Source of the DNA: an uncultured Devosia sp.
GTDB lineage: Bacteria; Pseudomonadota; Alphaproteobacteria; Rhizobiales; Devosiaceae
DNA length: 5,640 bases
Assembly (NCBI GenBank): GCA_934553185.1
Contig: CAKTFF010000166.1
Span: forward strand, 1-5,640
Direction: 5' to 3'
Numbering within the stretch: the first letter of the stretch is position 1; each line of letters opens with the position of its first letter. The notes under the pieces are model-generated. The model had not been told where the DNA came from, ran no database searches, and saw only the letters and a list, made by a program, of their open reading frames with translations. The position numbers and the translations under genes are program-made. Shown piece after piece: positions 1-5,640 of this stretch.

Positions 1-614
1 AGCCGCAGGAGCCGAGCAAGCACCAGTATGACTTCGACGTGGCGACCGTTTACGGCTTCCTCAAGAAGTATGGCCTCGAAACGCGCGTCAAATGCAACAT
101 CGAGGTGGGCCACGCCTTCCTCGCCAACCACTCCTTCGAGCACGAACTGGCGCTCGCCTCCTCGCTGGGCATGCTCGGCTCCGTCGACGCCAACCGCAAC
201 GACCTCCAGAGCGGCTGGGACACCGACCAGTTCCCCAACGACCCGCGCGAAATGACGCTGGCCTTCCTCCAAATCCTCAAAAACGGCGGCCTGGGCTCGG
301 GCGGCTTCAACTTCGACGCCCGTATCCGCCGCCAATCGCTCGACCCGCAGGACCTGTTGATCGGTCATATCGGTGGCCTCGATGTGCTGGCCCGCGGCCT
401 CAAGGCCGCGGCGGCGATCATTGAGGACGGCACCTATGACAAGGTCGTCGAGCAGCGCTATTCAGGCTGGAACGAGAGCCTGGGCAAGGACATTCTAGGC
501 GGCAAGCTGTCGCTCGAAGACCTCGCCAACAAGGTGGAAGCCGATGGGCTCAACCCCCAGCCGCGTTCGGGGCAGCAGGAATACCTGGAAAACCTGATCA
601 ACCGGTTTGTTTGA
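1..614 (+). CDS. xylA: Xylose isomerase, C-terminal part (5' end outside window)
   Basis: Cytoplasmic enzyme that interconverts D-xylose and D-xylulose, the first step of the bacterial isomerase pathway. The gene is cut by the left edge: the first full codon is at 3 and the stop is TGA 612-614, leaving 203 residues. The fragment aligns without gaps to E. coli XylA at a constant offset of 234, so about residues 235-437 of a protein of about 437 are present. It opens with [12 protein letters not shown]. Metal ligands seen in the fragment are E34 (NIE), H37 (GHA), D62 (DANR), D73 and D75 (WDTDQFP) and D105 (NFDA), matching E. coli E268, H271, D296, D307, D309 and D339. The QRYSGWN motif and the C-terminal tail [12 protein letters not shown] are also typical. 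The catalytic His/Asp pair and the first metal Glu would lie upstream, outside the window. The frame is intact, and a beta-xylosidase gene follows on the same strand, consistent with a xylose/xylan locus. The GTG at 39 is internal, not a start. Confidence 0.97.
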   Translation, partial: PQEPSKHQYDFDVATVYGFLKKYGLETRVKCNIEVGHAFLANHSFEHELALASSLGMLGSVDANRNDLQSGWDTDQFPNDPREMTLAFLQILKNGGLGSGGFNFDARIRRQSLDPQDLLIGHIGGLDVLARGLKAAAAIIEDGTYDKVVEQRYSGWNESLGKDILGGKLSLEDLANKVEADGLNPQPRSGQQEYLENLINRFV

Positions 615-634
615 TCCGAGCAGCCGCACCCTTC

Positions 635-684
635 CCTTCTCCCCTTGAGGGAGAAGGTGTCGGCAAAGCCGACGGATGAGGGGT
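635..684 (+). repeat. Two-hairpin intergenic repeat, copy 1
   Basis: This is a palindromic intergenic unit 20 bp after the xylA stop. Its first hairpin has a perfect 9-bp stem, CCTTCTCCC (635-643) with GGGAGAAGG (649-657), around a 5-nt loop. The second is a perfect 6-bp stem, GTCGGC (659-664) with GCCGAC (668-673), around AAA. It ends in TGAGGGGT (677-684), which pairs with ACCCCTCA (721-728) of the inverted second copy. Repeats of this general form are familiar from intergenic regions of Hyphomicrobiales; I do not assign a named family. There is no T-run after either stem, so it is not a canonical rho-independent terminator, although in RNA it could protect the xylA 3' end or slow read-through. 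Confidence 0.8.
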
Positions 685-720
685 GGCGATCTTTCCATGC
701 GTCTTCAGCGTGTGGAAGCA

Positions 721-767
721 ACCCCTCACCCGCCCTTCGGGCACCCTCTCCCTCAGGGGGAGAGGGG
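721..767 (-). repeat. Two-hairpin intergenic repeat, copy 2 (inverted)
   Basis: Read on the minus strand this is the same repeat as 635-684. It has a 9-bp stem, CCCTCTCCC (744-752) with GGGAGAGGG (758-766), then a short stem, GCCC (732-735) with GGGC (739-742), then the shared terminal octamer at 721-728. The two copies differ at several positions, but the substitutions in the large stems are compensatory (CCTTCTCCC/GGGAGAAGG against CCCTCTCCC/GGGAGAGGG), so the structure is kept. The 36 bp between the copies (685-720) have only a weak inverted repeat (TTTCCA at 692-697 and TGGAAG around 713-718). The whole 635-767 stretch is therefore a long imperfect palindrome filling most of the xylA-xynB gap. 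Confidence 0.8.
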
Positions 768-770
768 GAG
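763..770 (+). promoter_or_regulatory. Ribosome binding site of xynB, overlapping the repeat edge
   Basis: AGGGGGAG ends 10 nt before the ATG at 781 and is the only purine-rich Shine-Dalgarno-like stretch near that start. Positions 763-766 are also part of the descending arm of the repeat's 9-bp hairpin. Folding of that hairpin could therefore partly hide the site. This site supports ATG 781 over the upstream in-frame ATGs. Confidence 0.6.
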
Positions 771-780
771 AACCAGCACC

Positions 781-2391
781 ATGCCCACGATCACCAATCC
801 CATCCTGCCCGGGTTCAATCCCGATCCGTCCATTTGCCGCGTTGGCGAAGATTACTACATCGCCACCTCCACCTTTGAGTGGTTTCCCGGCGTGCAGATC
901 CACCACTCAAAAGACCTAGCCAACTGGGACCTCGTCTGCCGTCCGCTCAACCGCAAGACCCAACTCGACATGCGCGGCGATCCGGACTCCTGCGGCGTCT
1001 GGGCGCCCGACATCACCCATGATGGGGAAAAGTTCTGGCTGGTTTATACCGACGTCAAGCGCAAGGACGGCTCGTTCAAGGACGCCCATAACTACATCGT
1101 CACCGCCGACTCCATCGAAGGTCCCTGGTCGGACCCGATCTATGTGAACTCGTCAGGCTTTGACCCCTCGCTGTTCCATGACGACGACGGTCGCAAGTGG
1201 TTCGTCAACATGATGTGGGATCACCGCACACGCCCCCTTAAGTTCGCCGGCATCGCCTTGCAGGAATTCGATGCCGCACAGGGTAAGCTGATCGGGCCGC
1301 GCACCAATATCTACCAGGGCACCGATCTCAAGCTGGTCGAGGGGCCGCACCTTTATAAGCGTAACGGCTGGTATTACCTGCTGACAGCCGAAGGCGGCAC
1401 GGCCTATGACCATGCCGTAACCTTTGCCCGCTCGCGCACCATTGACGGGCAATACGAGACCCACCCAGACAAGCATATCCTGACCTCCAAGGACGCGCCG
1501 TTTGCCGCCATCCAGCGCGCCGGCCATGGCGACCTGGTCGAATCACCCGACGGCAAAACCTATCTGGTGCATCTGGGCGGCCGCCCGACGACGCAGGAGC
1601 GCCGTTGCGTGCTGGGCCGCGAAACCTCGATACAGGAAGCCTATTGGGGCGACGACGACTGGATTCACGTGAAACACGGCCCCGTACCCTCGCTCCGTGT
1701 CGAGGTGCCGGGCCGCCAGGACGATGATCGCTACTGGGCCGAACAGCGCTATACGTTCGAGAATGGCCTGCACAAAGACTTCCAGTGGCTGCGCACCCCG
1801 GAACCCGAGCGCATTTTTTCCACGGAAAGCGGCACGCTTGAGCTGTTTGGCCGCGAGTCGATCGGCTCCTGGTTCGAGCAGGCGCTGGTGGCGCGTCGGC
1901 AGACCCATTTCTCCTACGACGCCGAAACCACGCTGGATTTCACGCCCACCGATGAGCGGCAGTTTGCCGGGCTCACAGCCTATTACTCGCGCTACAATTT
2001 CTTCTATCTCACGGTCACTGCCCATTCCGACGGGCAGCGCGAACTGCTGTTGATGAGCTCGGAAGTGAGCTGGCCCGATGGCAATCTCCGCTTCCCGGCC
2101 GAGCCGGTGCAGATCCCCAACGAGGGCAAGGTCAAGCTGGCCCTCACCATCCGCGGGCGCAAGCTGCAGTTTTTCTATGCGCTGGAGAGCAAAGAACTTC
2201 AGCCCATCGGCCCGGTGCTCGATGCGTCGATTCTGTCCGACGAATGCGGCGGCCACCAGGCCCATGGCAGCTTCACCGGCGCCTTTGTGGGCGTGGCAGC
2301 AAGCGACCTCAACGGCACGGCACAACCGGCAAGCGTCGATTATTTCACCTATCGTCCGGTGAAAGACCCAAGCGATCGCTACGAGGTTTAG
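781..2391 (+). CDS. xynB: GH43 beta-xylosidase, cytoplasmic
   Basis: Probable glycoside hydrolase family 43 (subfamily 11 type) beta-xylosidase of 536 residues, a normal length (Selenomonas SXA is about 538). It releases D-xylose from the non-reducing end of xylobiose and xylo-oligosaccharides; some relatives also act on arabinofuranosides. The N-terminal five-bladed propeller covers about residues 1-310. The three catalytic carboxylates of the family are visible: D15 in GFNPDPS (base), D128 in GFDPSLF (pKa modulator) and E187 in LVEGPHLYK (acid). A C-terminal concanavalin A-like beta-sandwich spans about 320-536. There is no signal peptide or membrane segment, so it should act in the cytoplasm on imported oligosaccharides. 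ATG 781 is chosen because MPTITNPILPGFNPDPS is the normal family N terminus. Longer in-frame starts (ATG 676 or 697) would translate the upstream repeat into a low-complexity leader. The gene lies 166 bp after xylA and may be co-transcribed; its product would supply XylA's substrate. The symbol follows common usage, since several unrelated families also use xynB. Confidence 0.95.
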   Translation: MPTITNPILPGFNPDPSICRVGEDYYIATSTFEWFPGVQIHHSKDLANWDLVCRPLNRKTQLDMRGDPDSCGVWAPDITHDGEKFWLVYTDVKRKDGSFKDAHNYIVTADSIEGPWSDPIYVNSSGFDPSLFHDDDGRKWFVNMMWDHRTRPLKFAGIALQEFDAAQGKLIGPRTNIYQGTDLKLVEGPHLYKRNGWYYLLTAEGGTAYDHAVTFARSRTIDGQYETHPDKHILTSKDAPFAAIQRAGHGDLVESPDGKTYLVHLGGRPTTQERRCVLGRETSIQEAYWGDDDWIHVKHGPVPSLRVEVPGRQDDDRYWAEQRYTFENGLHKDFQWLRTPEPERIFSTESGTLELFGRESIGSWFEQALVARRQTHFSYDAETTLDFTPTDERQFAGLTAYYSRYNFFYLTVTAHSDGQRELLLMSSEVSWPDGNLRFPAEPVQIPNEGKVKLALTIRGRKLQFFYALESKELQPIGPVLDASILSDECGGHQAHGSFTGAFVGVAASDLNGTAQPASVDYFTYRPVKDPSDRYEV

Positions 2392-2406
2392 GGCGAGTAT
2401 GAGTGC

Positions 2407-2460
2407 CACGCCCTCGTGGTTCGAGGGTCGCTGCGCTCCCGCCTCACCATGAGGGCTACT
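2407..2460 (-). repeat. REP-like unit, left arm
   Basis: Read on the minus strand, the unit begins AGTAG, so a GTAG tetranucleotide sits at its foot. Next is a small hairpin, CCTCA (2442-2446) with TGAGG (2450-2454), then a linker, then a second hairpin, CCCTCG (2411-2416) with CGAGGG (2422-2427) around TGGTT. A GTAG foot followed by a short hairpin is the layout known for REP sequences handled by REP-associated tyrosine transposases (RAYTs). Applying that to this repeat is inference. Confidence 0.65.
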
Positions 2461-2545
2461 GAAACACCTCACCAAGAGTAGCCCTCATGGTCAGTAGGCG
2501 CTGTGCCAGACCGACCATAGAGGGCTGCTAGGATACTGCATTTGC
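2461..2545. repeat. Centre of the element: degraded inverted core copies and a small palindrome
   Basis: The segment between the two main units carries a further inverted pair: AGTAGCCCTCATGGTC (2477-2492) against GACCATAGAGGGCTGCT (2513-2529), which match apart from one substitution and one inserted base. Next to the right unit is a perfect palindrome, TACTGCA (2534-2540), TT, TGCAGTA (2543-2549), whose right half runs into the GTAG of that unit. The segment looks like an older or truncated pair of units nested inside the outer pair. Confidence 0.6.
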
Positions 2546-2601
2546 AGTAGCCCTCATGGTGAGGTGCGAGTGCTTCACGAGCCTCGAACCACGAGGGCGT
2601 G
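2546..2601 (+). repeat. REP-like unit, right arm
   Basis: This is the inverted partner of the left unit. GTAG at 2547-2550 is followed by the hairpin CCTCA (2552-2556), TGG, TGAGG (2560-2564), then a linker that differs from the left arm (2565-2581). The second stem is CCTCG (2582-2586) with CGAGG (2592-2596). Both arm blocks are identical to their left counterparts while the linker is not. This suggests either selection on the paired blocks or recent correction between the arms. Confidence 0.65.
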
Positions 2602-2631
2602 CCGAAGGAACAAAGGTCGTTCCACTGGAGA

Positions 2632-2670
2632 GGAGGAAACAGGGCAAATCCGCCGCTTGAGGTTTCCTCC
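2632..2670. other. Inverted repeat in the mutS leader
   Basis: GGAGGAAAC (2632-2640) is the exact reverse complement of GTTTCCTCC (2662-2670), with 21 bases between. It lies 51 bp upstream of the mutS ATG, outside the REP-like element. It could be an operator or a leader hairpin, or simply chance. I see no convincing -35/-10 pair in 2604-2721, and no other structure in that stretch. Confidence 0.35.
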
Positions 2671-2721
2671 CGATCAACAAGCGCATAAACTGCGGTCTTT
2701 CTGGCCGAGACCCCTCCATTG

Positions 2722-5415
2722 ATGGACGAAACCGCACCTTCCCCTCAGCTGACGCCCATGATGGCGCAGTTTTTCGAGATCAAGGCGGCGCATCCCGGCT
2801 ATCTGCTGTTCTACCGCATGGGCGATTTCTACGAGCTGTTCTTTGAGGACGCCGAGATCGCCAGCGCCGCCTTGGGCATCGTCCTCACCCGGCGCGGCAC
2901 GCATCTGGGGCAGCCCATCGGCATGTGCGGCGTGCCCATCCATGCCGCCAATGACTACCTCGCCAAGCTGATCCGCCTGGGCCATCGCGTGGCCATCTGC
3001 GAACAGGTGGAGGACCCCAAGGAAGCCAAGAAGCGCGGCGCTAAATCGGTGGTCAAGCGCGCGGTCGTGCGGCTGATCACCGCCGGCACGCTGACCGAAG
3101 ACGACCACCTTGATGCGCGGGCGTCCAATTTCCTTCTTGCTGTCGCCACCGTTCGCCATGGCGAAACCGATTTTGCCCTGGCCTGGGCCGATATTTCGAC
3201 GGGGGAAACCTTTGCCGCTGATCTCCAGGCTGAACAACTGGCCGACGCCCTGGCGCGCATCGCGCCCGCCGAGCTCCTCTTGACCGAAGCAACGCAGCAG
3301 GCGCTGGCGGACAAACACCTTTGGGCGCCGGCCTGGTCGCCCATTGCCCATCACCTGCCGGCTGAACGCTTTGACAGCGAAGCGGCGACACAGCTGCTGC
3401 GCGAAGCCTTCCCTGCCGACCTCTTCGATCCCACCATTCTTTCCCGCGCTGCACGCGCGGCGCTGGGCGCGGTGGTGGGCTATGTGAGCGAGGCGCAAAA
3501 AGGCGTCGGCGTAGCGCTACGCCCGCCCGAGGCAGATGATGCTGCCGGCTTGATGGCCATCGATGCCGCCACGCGCGCCTCCCTCGAATTGCACCAGACG
3601 CAGCGTGGTCTTGCCAAGGGCTCGCTGCGCCAATCCATCGACCTCACGGTTACCGCGCCCGGCTCGCGGCTCCTTGCCGCGCGCCTTGCAGCGCCCCTGG
3701 CGGATGCACGAGCGATCAACGAGCGGCTCGATGCCGTGGCGCTCCTGGCCGCCGACGTGGCCCTGGCCGGGCGGCTGCGCGCGGACCTCAAGCCGGTGCC
3801 GGACCTGGCACGGGCGCTTACGCGGCTTCATCTCGAACGGGGTGGACCGCGCGATCTGGCCTGCATCGGCAAGGGGATCGAAGCTGCCCTTACTCTGGCG
3901 CGGCACTTCGCCGGGATAGACGGTGTCCCCCCTGCCCTCCAGCGCCTTGCTGAAACGCTGGCCGGAGCGCCCGAAGGCCTTGCGCGTGAACTGGGGCAGG
4001 CGCTGGACGACCAATTGCCGCTGCTCAGCCGCGATGGCGGTTTCGTGCGCCGGGGCTATGATCAGGCGCTCGACACCGAGCGTGATCTGGCAACCGAGAC
4101 CCGCGCCGTGGTCGCGGCATTGCAGGCGCGCCTCGTGGAACAAACCGACCTTCGCGCCCTCAAGATCCGCCACAATGGCGTTCTGGGCTATTTTGTCGAA
4201 GTGCCCGCCGCACAGGGCGCCAAACTGCTCGAAGAGCCGCATCGGCAAACCTTTATTCATCGCCAGACCATGGCCAATGCCATGCGCTTTTCCACCACCG
4301 AGCTGGCCGAACTCGAAGGCCGCATCGGCCGGGCCCACGAGGCGGCGCTCGAGATCGAACTCAAGACCTTTGCGCGCCTGCGCATGGCGGTGCTGGAACA
4401 CACCGCCCTGTTGCGCACTATTGCCGATGCCCTTGCCGAACTCGATGTTTCCGCCGCCCTGGCCCATCTTGCGGCCACACGGCGCTATACGCGGCCGGAA
4501 ATCGACAACTCTCTCGCCTTTCGCATTGAAGGTGGCCGCCACCCGGTCGTGGAAGAAAACGTTCTGGCCGAACGCGCGAGCTTTGTCGCCAACGATGCGG
4601 ACCTTTCGGGCGATGACCGCTTGGGCGGCGGGTGCCTTTGGCTCGTCACAGGCCCCAATATGGGCGGCAAGTCCACTTTCCTGCGCCAGAATGCCCTGAT
4701 CGCCATCCTGGCGCATATGGGCAGTTTCGTGCCGGCCAGCGCCGCCCATATCGGGGTGATTGACCGCGTTTTTTCCCGCGTCGGCGCTTCGGACGATATC
4801 GCCCATGGCCGCTCCACCTTCATGGTGGAAATGGTGGAAACCGCCGCCATCCTCCATCGCGCCACGCGCCGCTCGCTGGTGGTGCTCGATGAGATCGGCC
4901 GCGGCACCGCGACGTTCGACGGCCTGTCCATTGCCTGGGCTTCGGTGGAGGCCCTGCATGACACGACCGGGTGCCGGGCGCTGTTCGCCACCCACTTTCA
5001 TGAACTGACCAGCCTCGCCAAGACCCTGCGGCGGGTCAGCAACCACACCATGAAAGTGCGGGAGTGGGAAGGCGAGGTCGTCTTCCTCCATGAAGTGGGG
5101 CCCGGCGCCGCCGACCGCTCTTATGGCATTCAGGTGGCGCGGCTGGCCGGCCTGCCCGAAGGGGTGCTGCGGCGTGCTCGCCAGGTGTTGACCGTGCTCG
5201 AACAGCGTTCGGCCGGTACGGCATCTTCCACCGAGAGAGCGAGCGTGCTAGACGATCTGCCACTTTTCGCCCATCAGCCGCCTCCCCGGCCGGTGGGACC
5301 GGACCCCCTGCATCAAGCGCTCGACGCCGTCCGTCCCGACGAGATGACCCCCAAACAGGCAATCGAGGCGCTCTACGAGTTGAAAAAAATCCGCGATGAC
5401 GCTCGCCGAAGCTGA
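2722..5415 (+). CDS. mutS: DNA mismatch repair ATPase MutS
   Basis: MutS recognises base mismatches and small loops and recruits MutL in methyl-independent or methyl-directed repair. The protein has 897 residues, slightly longer than E. coli's 853. The mismatch-reading motif GDFYELF puts Phe at 36 and Glu at 38, the same numbers as in E. coli. Connector, core and clamp domains follow (core motif LKIRHNGVLGYFVEV near 480-494). The ATPase domain has Walker A GPNMGGKST (644-652), GRSTFMVEM (696-704), Walker B LVVLDE (719-724) with GRGTATFDG after it, and ATHFHEL (756-762). A C-terminal DDLPLF (844-849) resembles a sliding-clamp binding motif, and the last 40 residues resemble the MutS tetramerisation tail. 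ATG 2722 is preferred because it reproduces E. coli numbering; TTG 2719 directly before it is an alternative, and an in-frame TAA at 2686 excludes longer forms. The Shine-Dalgarno is poor (GAGA 2707-2710, 11 nt away). The 3' end overlaps the next gene by 20 bp. Confidence 0.97.
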   Translation: MDETAPSPQLTPMMAQFFEIKAAHPGYLLFYRMGDFYELFFEDAEIASAALGIVLTRRGTHLGQPIGMCGVPIHAANDYLAKLIRLGHRVAICEQVEDPKEAKKRGAKSVVKRAVVRLITAGTLTEDDHLDARASNFLLAVATVRHGETDFALAWADISTGETFAADLQAEQLADALARIAPAELLLTEATQQALADKHLWAPAWSPIAHHLPAERFDSEAATQLLREAFPADLFDPTILSRAARAALGAVVGYVSEAQKGVGVALRPPEADDAAGLMAIDAATRASLELHQTQRGLAKGSLRQSIDLTVTAPGSRLLAARLAAPLADARAINERLDAVALLAADVALAGRLRADLKPVPDLARALTRLHLERGGPRDLACIGKGIEAALTLARHFAGIDGVPPALQRLAETLAGAPEGLARELGQALDDQLPLLSRDGGFVRRGYDQALDTERDLATETRAVVAALQARLVEQTDLRALKIRHNGVLGYFVEVPAAQGAKLLEEPHRQTFIHRQTMANAMRFSTTELAELEGRIGRAHEAALEIELKTFARLRMAVLEHTALLRTIADALAELDVSAALAHLAATRRYTRPEIDNSLAFRIEGGRHPVVEENVLAERASFVANDADLSGDDRLGGGCLWLVTGPNMGGKSTFLRQNALIAILAHMGSFVPASAAHIGVIDRVFSRVGASDDIAHGRSTFMVEMVETAAILHRATRRSLVVLDEIGRGTATFDGLSIAWASVEALHDTTGCRALFATHFHELTSLAKTLRRVSNHTMKVREWEGEVVFLHEVGPGAADRSYGIQVARLAGLPEGVLRRARQVLTVLEQRSAGTASSTERASVLDDLPLFAHQPPPRPVGPDPLHQALDAVRPDEMTPKQAIEALYELKKIRDDARRS

Positions 5416-5640
5416 AGCCAAACCGCGAAAACCGCCCTTTGCCCTCAAGTCTGCCGAAACCCTGTTCGGCGAACTCGATGAGGCAATCGGCGCCGAGCCG
5501 CCCAAGTCGACGGGGGCACGCGCCATTGTTCTGGCGCATCTGCGCAAGACCCTCGCCGAAGCACGCCAGGGCGCCGAAGCCGAACTGCTGGCCACGGGCA
5601 AAGGCGCCCGCTGCGCCCAGAGCCTTTCCAATGCGCAGGA
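5396..5640 (+). CDS. glnD: Probable PII uridylyltransferase GlnD, N-terminal fragment (runs off right edge)
   Basis: The frame opens after a TGA at 5381-5383 and has its first ATG at 5396, inside the last codons of mutS (+1 relative frame, 20-bp overlap). It continues without a stop to the window end, giving 81 codons: MTLAEAEAKPRKPPFALK..., then a helical segment ARAIVLAHLRKTLAEARQGAEAELLATGKGARCAQSLSNAQ. GlnD uridylylates and de-uridylylates PII signal proteins in response to glutamine and so controls nitrogen assimilation. The call rests on two points. First, mutS-glnD order is known in rhizobia and Brucella. Second, a basic N-terminal extension followed by a helix and a G-x-G...A..LS..Q segment is what precedes the nucleotidyltransferase domain in alphaproteobacterial GlnD. 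That catalytic domain lies outside the window, so function cannot be confirmed here. The overlap implies translational coupling with mutS. No strong Shine-Dalgarno is visible upstream. Confidence 0.72.
   Translation, partial: MTLAEAEAKPRKPPFALKSAETLFGELDEAIGAEPPKSTGARAIVLAHLRKTLAEARQGAEAELLATGKGARCAQSLSNAQ

Larger units (their letters stand above)
2404..2603. repeat. Nested palindromic element (REP/BIME-like) between xynB and mutS
   Basis: This roughly 200-bp non-coding element starts 12 bp after the xynB stop. Its outer arms are a perfect 20-bp inverted repeat (2407-2426 with 2582-2601). Its inner arms are a perfect 19-bp inverted repeat (2442-2460 with 2546-2564). The arm linkers (2427-2441 and 2565-2581) have diverged. 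A 15-bp core, AGTAGCCCTCATGGT, occurs four times in alternating orientation: minus 2446-2460, plus 2477-2491, a degraded minus copy 2515-2529, and plus 2546-2560. No target-site duplication is evident at the flanks, and no transposase is encoded. It could end xynB transcription by forming a long stem, but there is no T-run. Confidence 0.85.

Noticed and set aside
635..767. Rho-independent terminator between xylA and xynB
   Set aside because: The stems are strong, but none is followed by a run of T on either strand, and two inverted copies of one repeat explain the structure better.
676..780. N-terminal extension of the beta-xylosidase from ATG 676 or 697
   Set aside because: The extra residues translate the intergenic repeat and do not form a signal peptide. 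The family N terminus and a Shine-Dalgarno both fit ATG 781.
1543..2475. 310-codon minus-strand open frame opposite xynB
   Set aside because: It has the same in-register antisense effect; it ends at a TCA codon of xynB (1543-1545) and starts inside the palindromic repeat.
2404..2603. CRISPR array or complete insertion sequence
   Set aside because: The repeats are inverted and adjoining rather than direct copies with even spacers; there is no transposase gene and no clear target duplication.
2657..2689. mutS promoter (TTGAGG at 2657 with CATAAA at 2684)
   Set aside because: The 21-bp spacing is too long and both hexamers are poor matches, so I do not call a promoter.
2528..2737. 69-codon minus-strand open frame across the repeat and mutS start
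   Set aside because: It is made largely of the palindromic element and the mutS leader, with no recognisable domain; such frames are a common by-product of these repeats.
3517..5091. 524-codon open frame on the minus strand opposite mutS
   Set aside because: Its codons are exactly in register with mutS codons. A stop then requires TTA, CTA or TCA in mutS, which are rare codons in GC-rich genes. The translation resembles no family I know, and mutS is unmistakable on the other strand.

Overview
The window reads as ordinary chromosomal DNA from a GC-rich alphaproteobacterium, most likely a member of the Hyphomicrobiales and possibly Devosia-like. This rests on the codon usage, on mutS lying directly upstream of what looks like glnD (an order known in rhizobia and Brucella), and on intergenic palindromic repeats of a type common in that order. 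The genus is inference; the genes themselves are clear. All four genes are on the + strand. I found no RNA gene, CRISPR array, insertion sequence, phage gene or candidate new multi-gene system.

Positions 1-2391 hold xylan/xylose catabolism. The 3' half of xylA (xylose isomerase) enters from the left edge and ends at 614. After a 166-bp gap comes a complete cytoplasmic GH43 beta-xylosidase gene (xynB, 781-2391). Together they would cleave imported xylo-oligosaccharides to xylose and isomerise it to xylulose. The gap is filled by two inverted copies of a two-hairpin repeat, and the outer edge of the second copy supplies the likely ribosome binding site of xynB.

Positions 2392-2721 are non-coding. 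About 200 bp of this is a nested palindromic element (2404-2603). It has two inverted REP-like units, each with a GTAG tetranucleotide at the foot of a small hairpin, and between them two more degraded inverted copies of the same core. A separate 9-bp inverted repeat (2632-2670) lies in the mutS leader.

Positions 2722-5640 hold housekeeping genes: a complete mutS (DNA mismatch repair ATPase, 897 codons), whose 3' end overlaps by 20 bp the start of an open frame running off the right edge, probably glnD (PII uridylyltransferase/uridylyl-removing enzyme). The catabolic and housekeeping blocks are functionally unrelated, and the palindromic element sits at the boundary between them.
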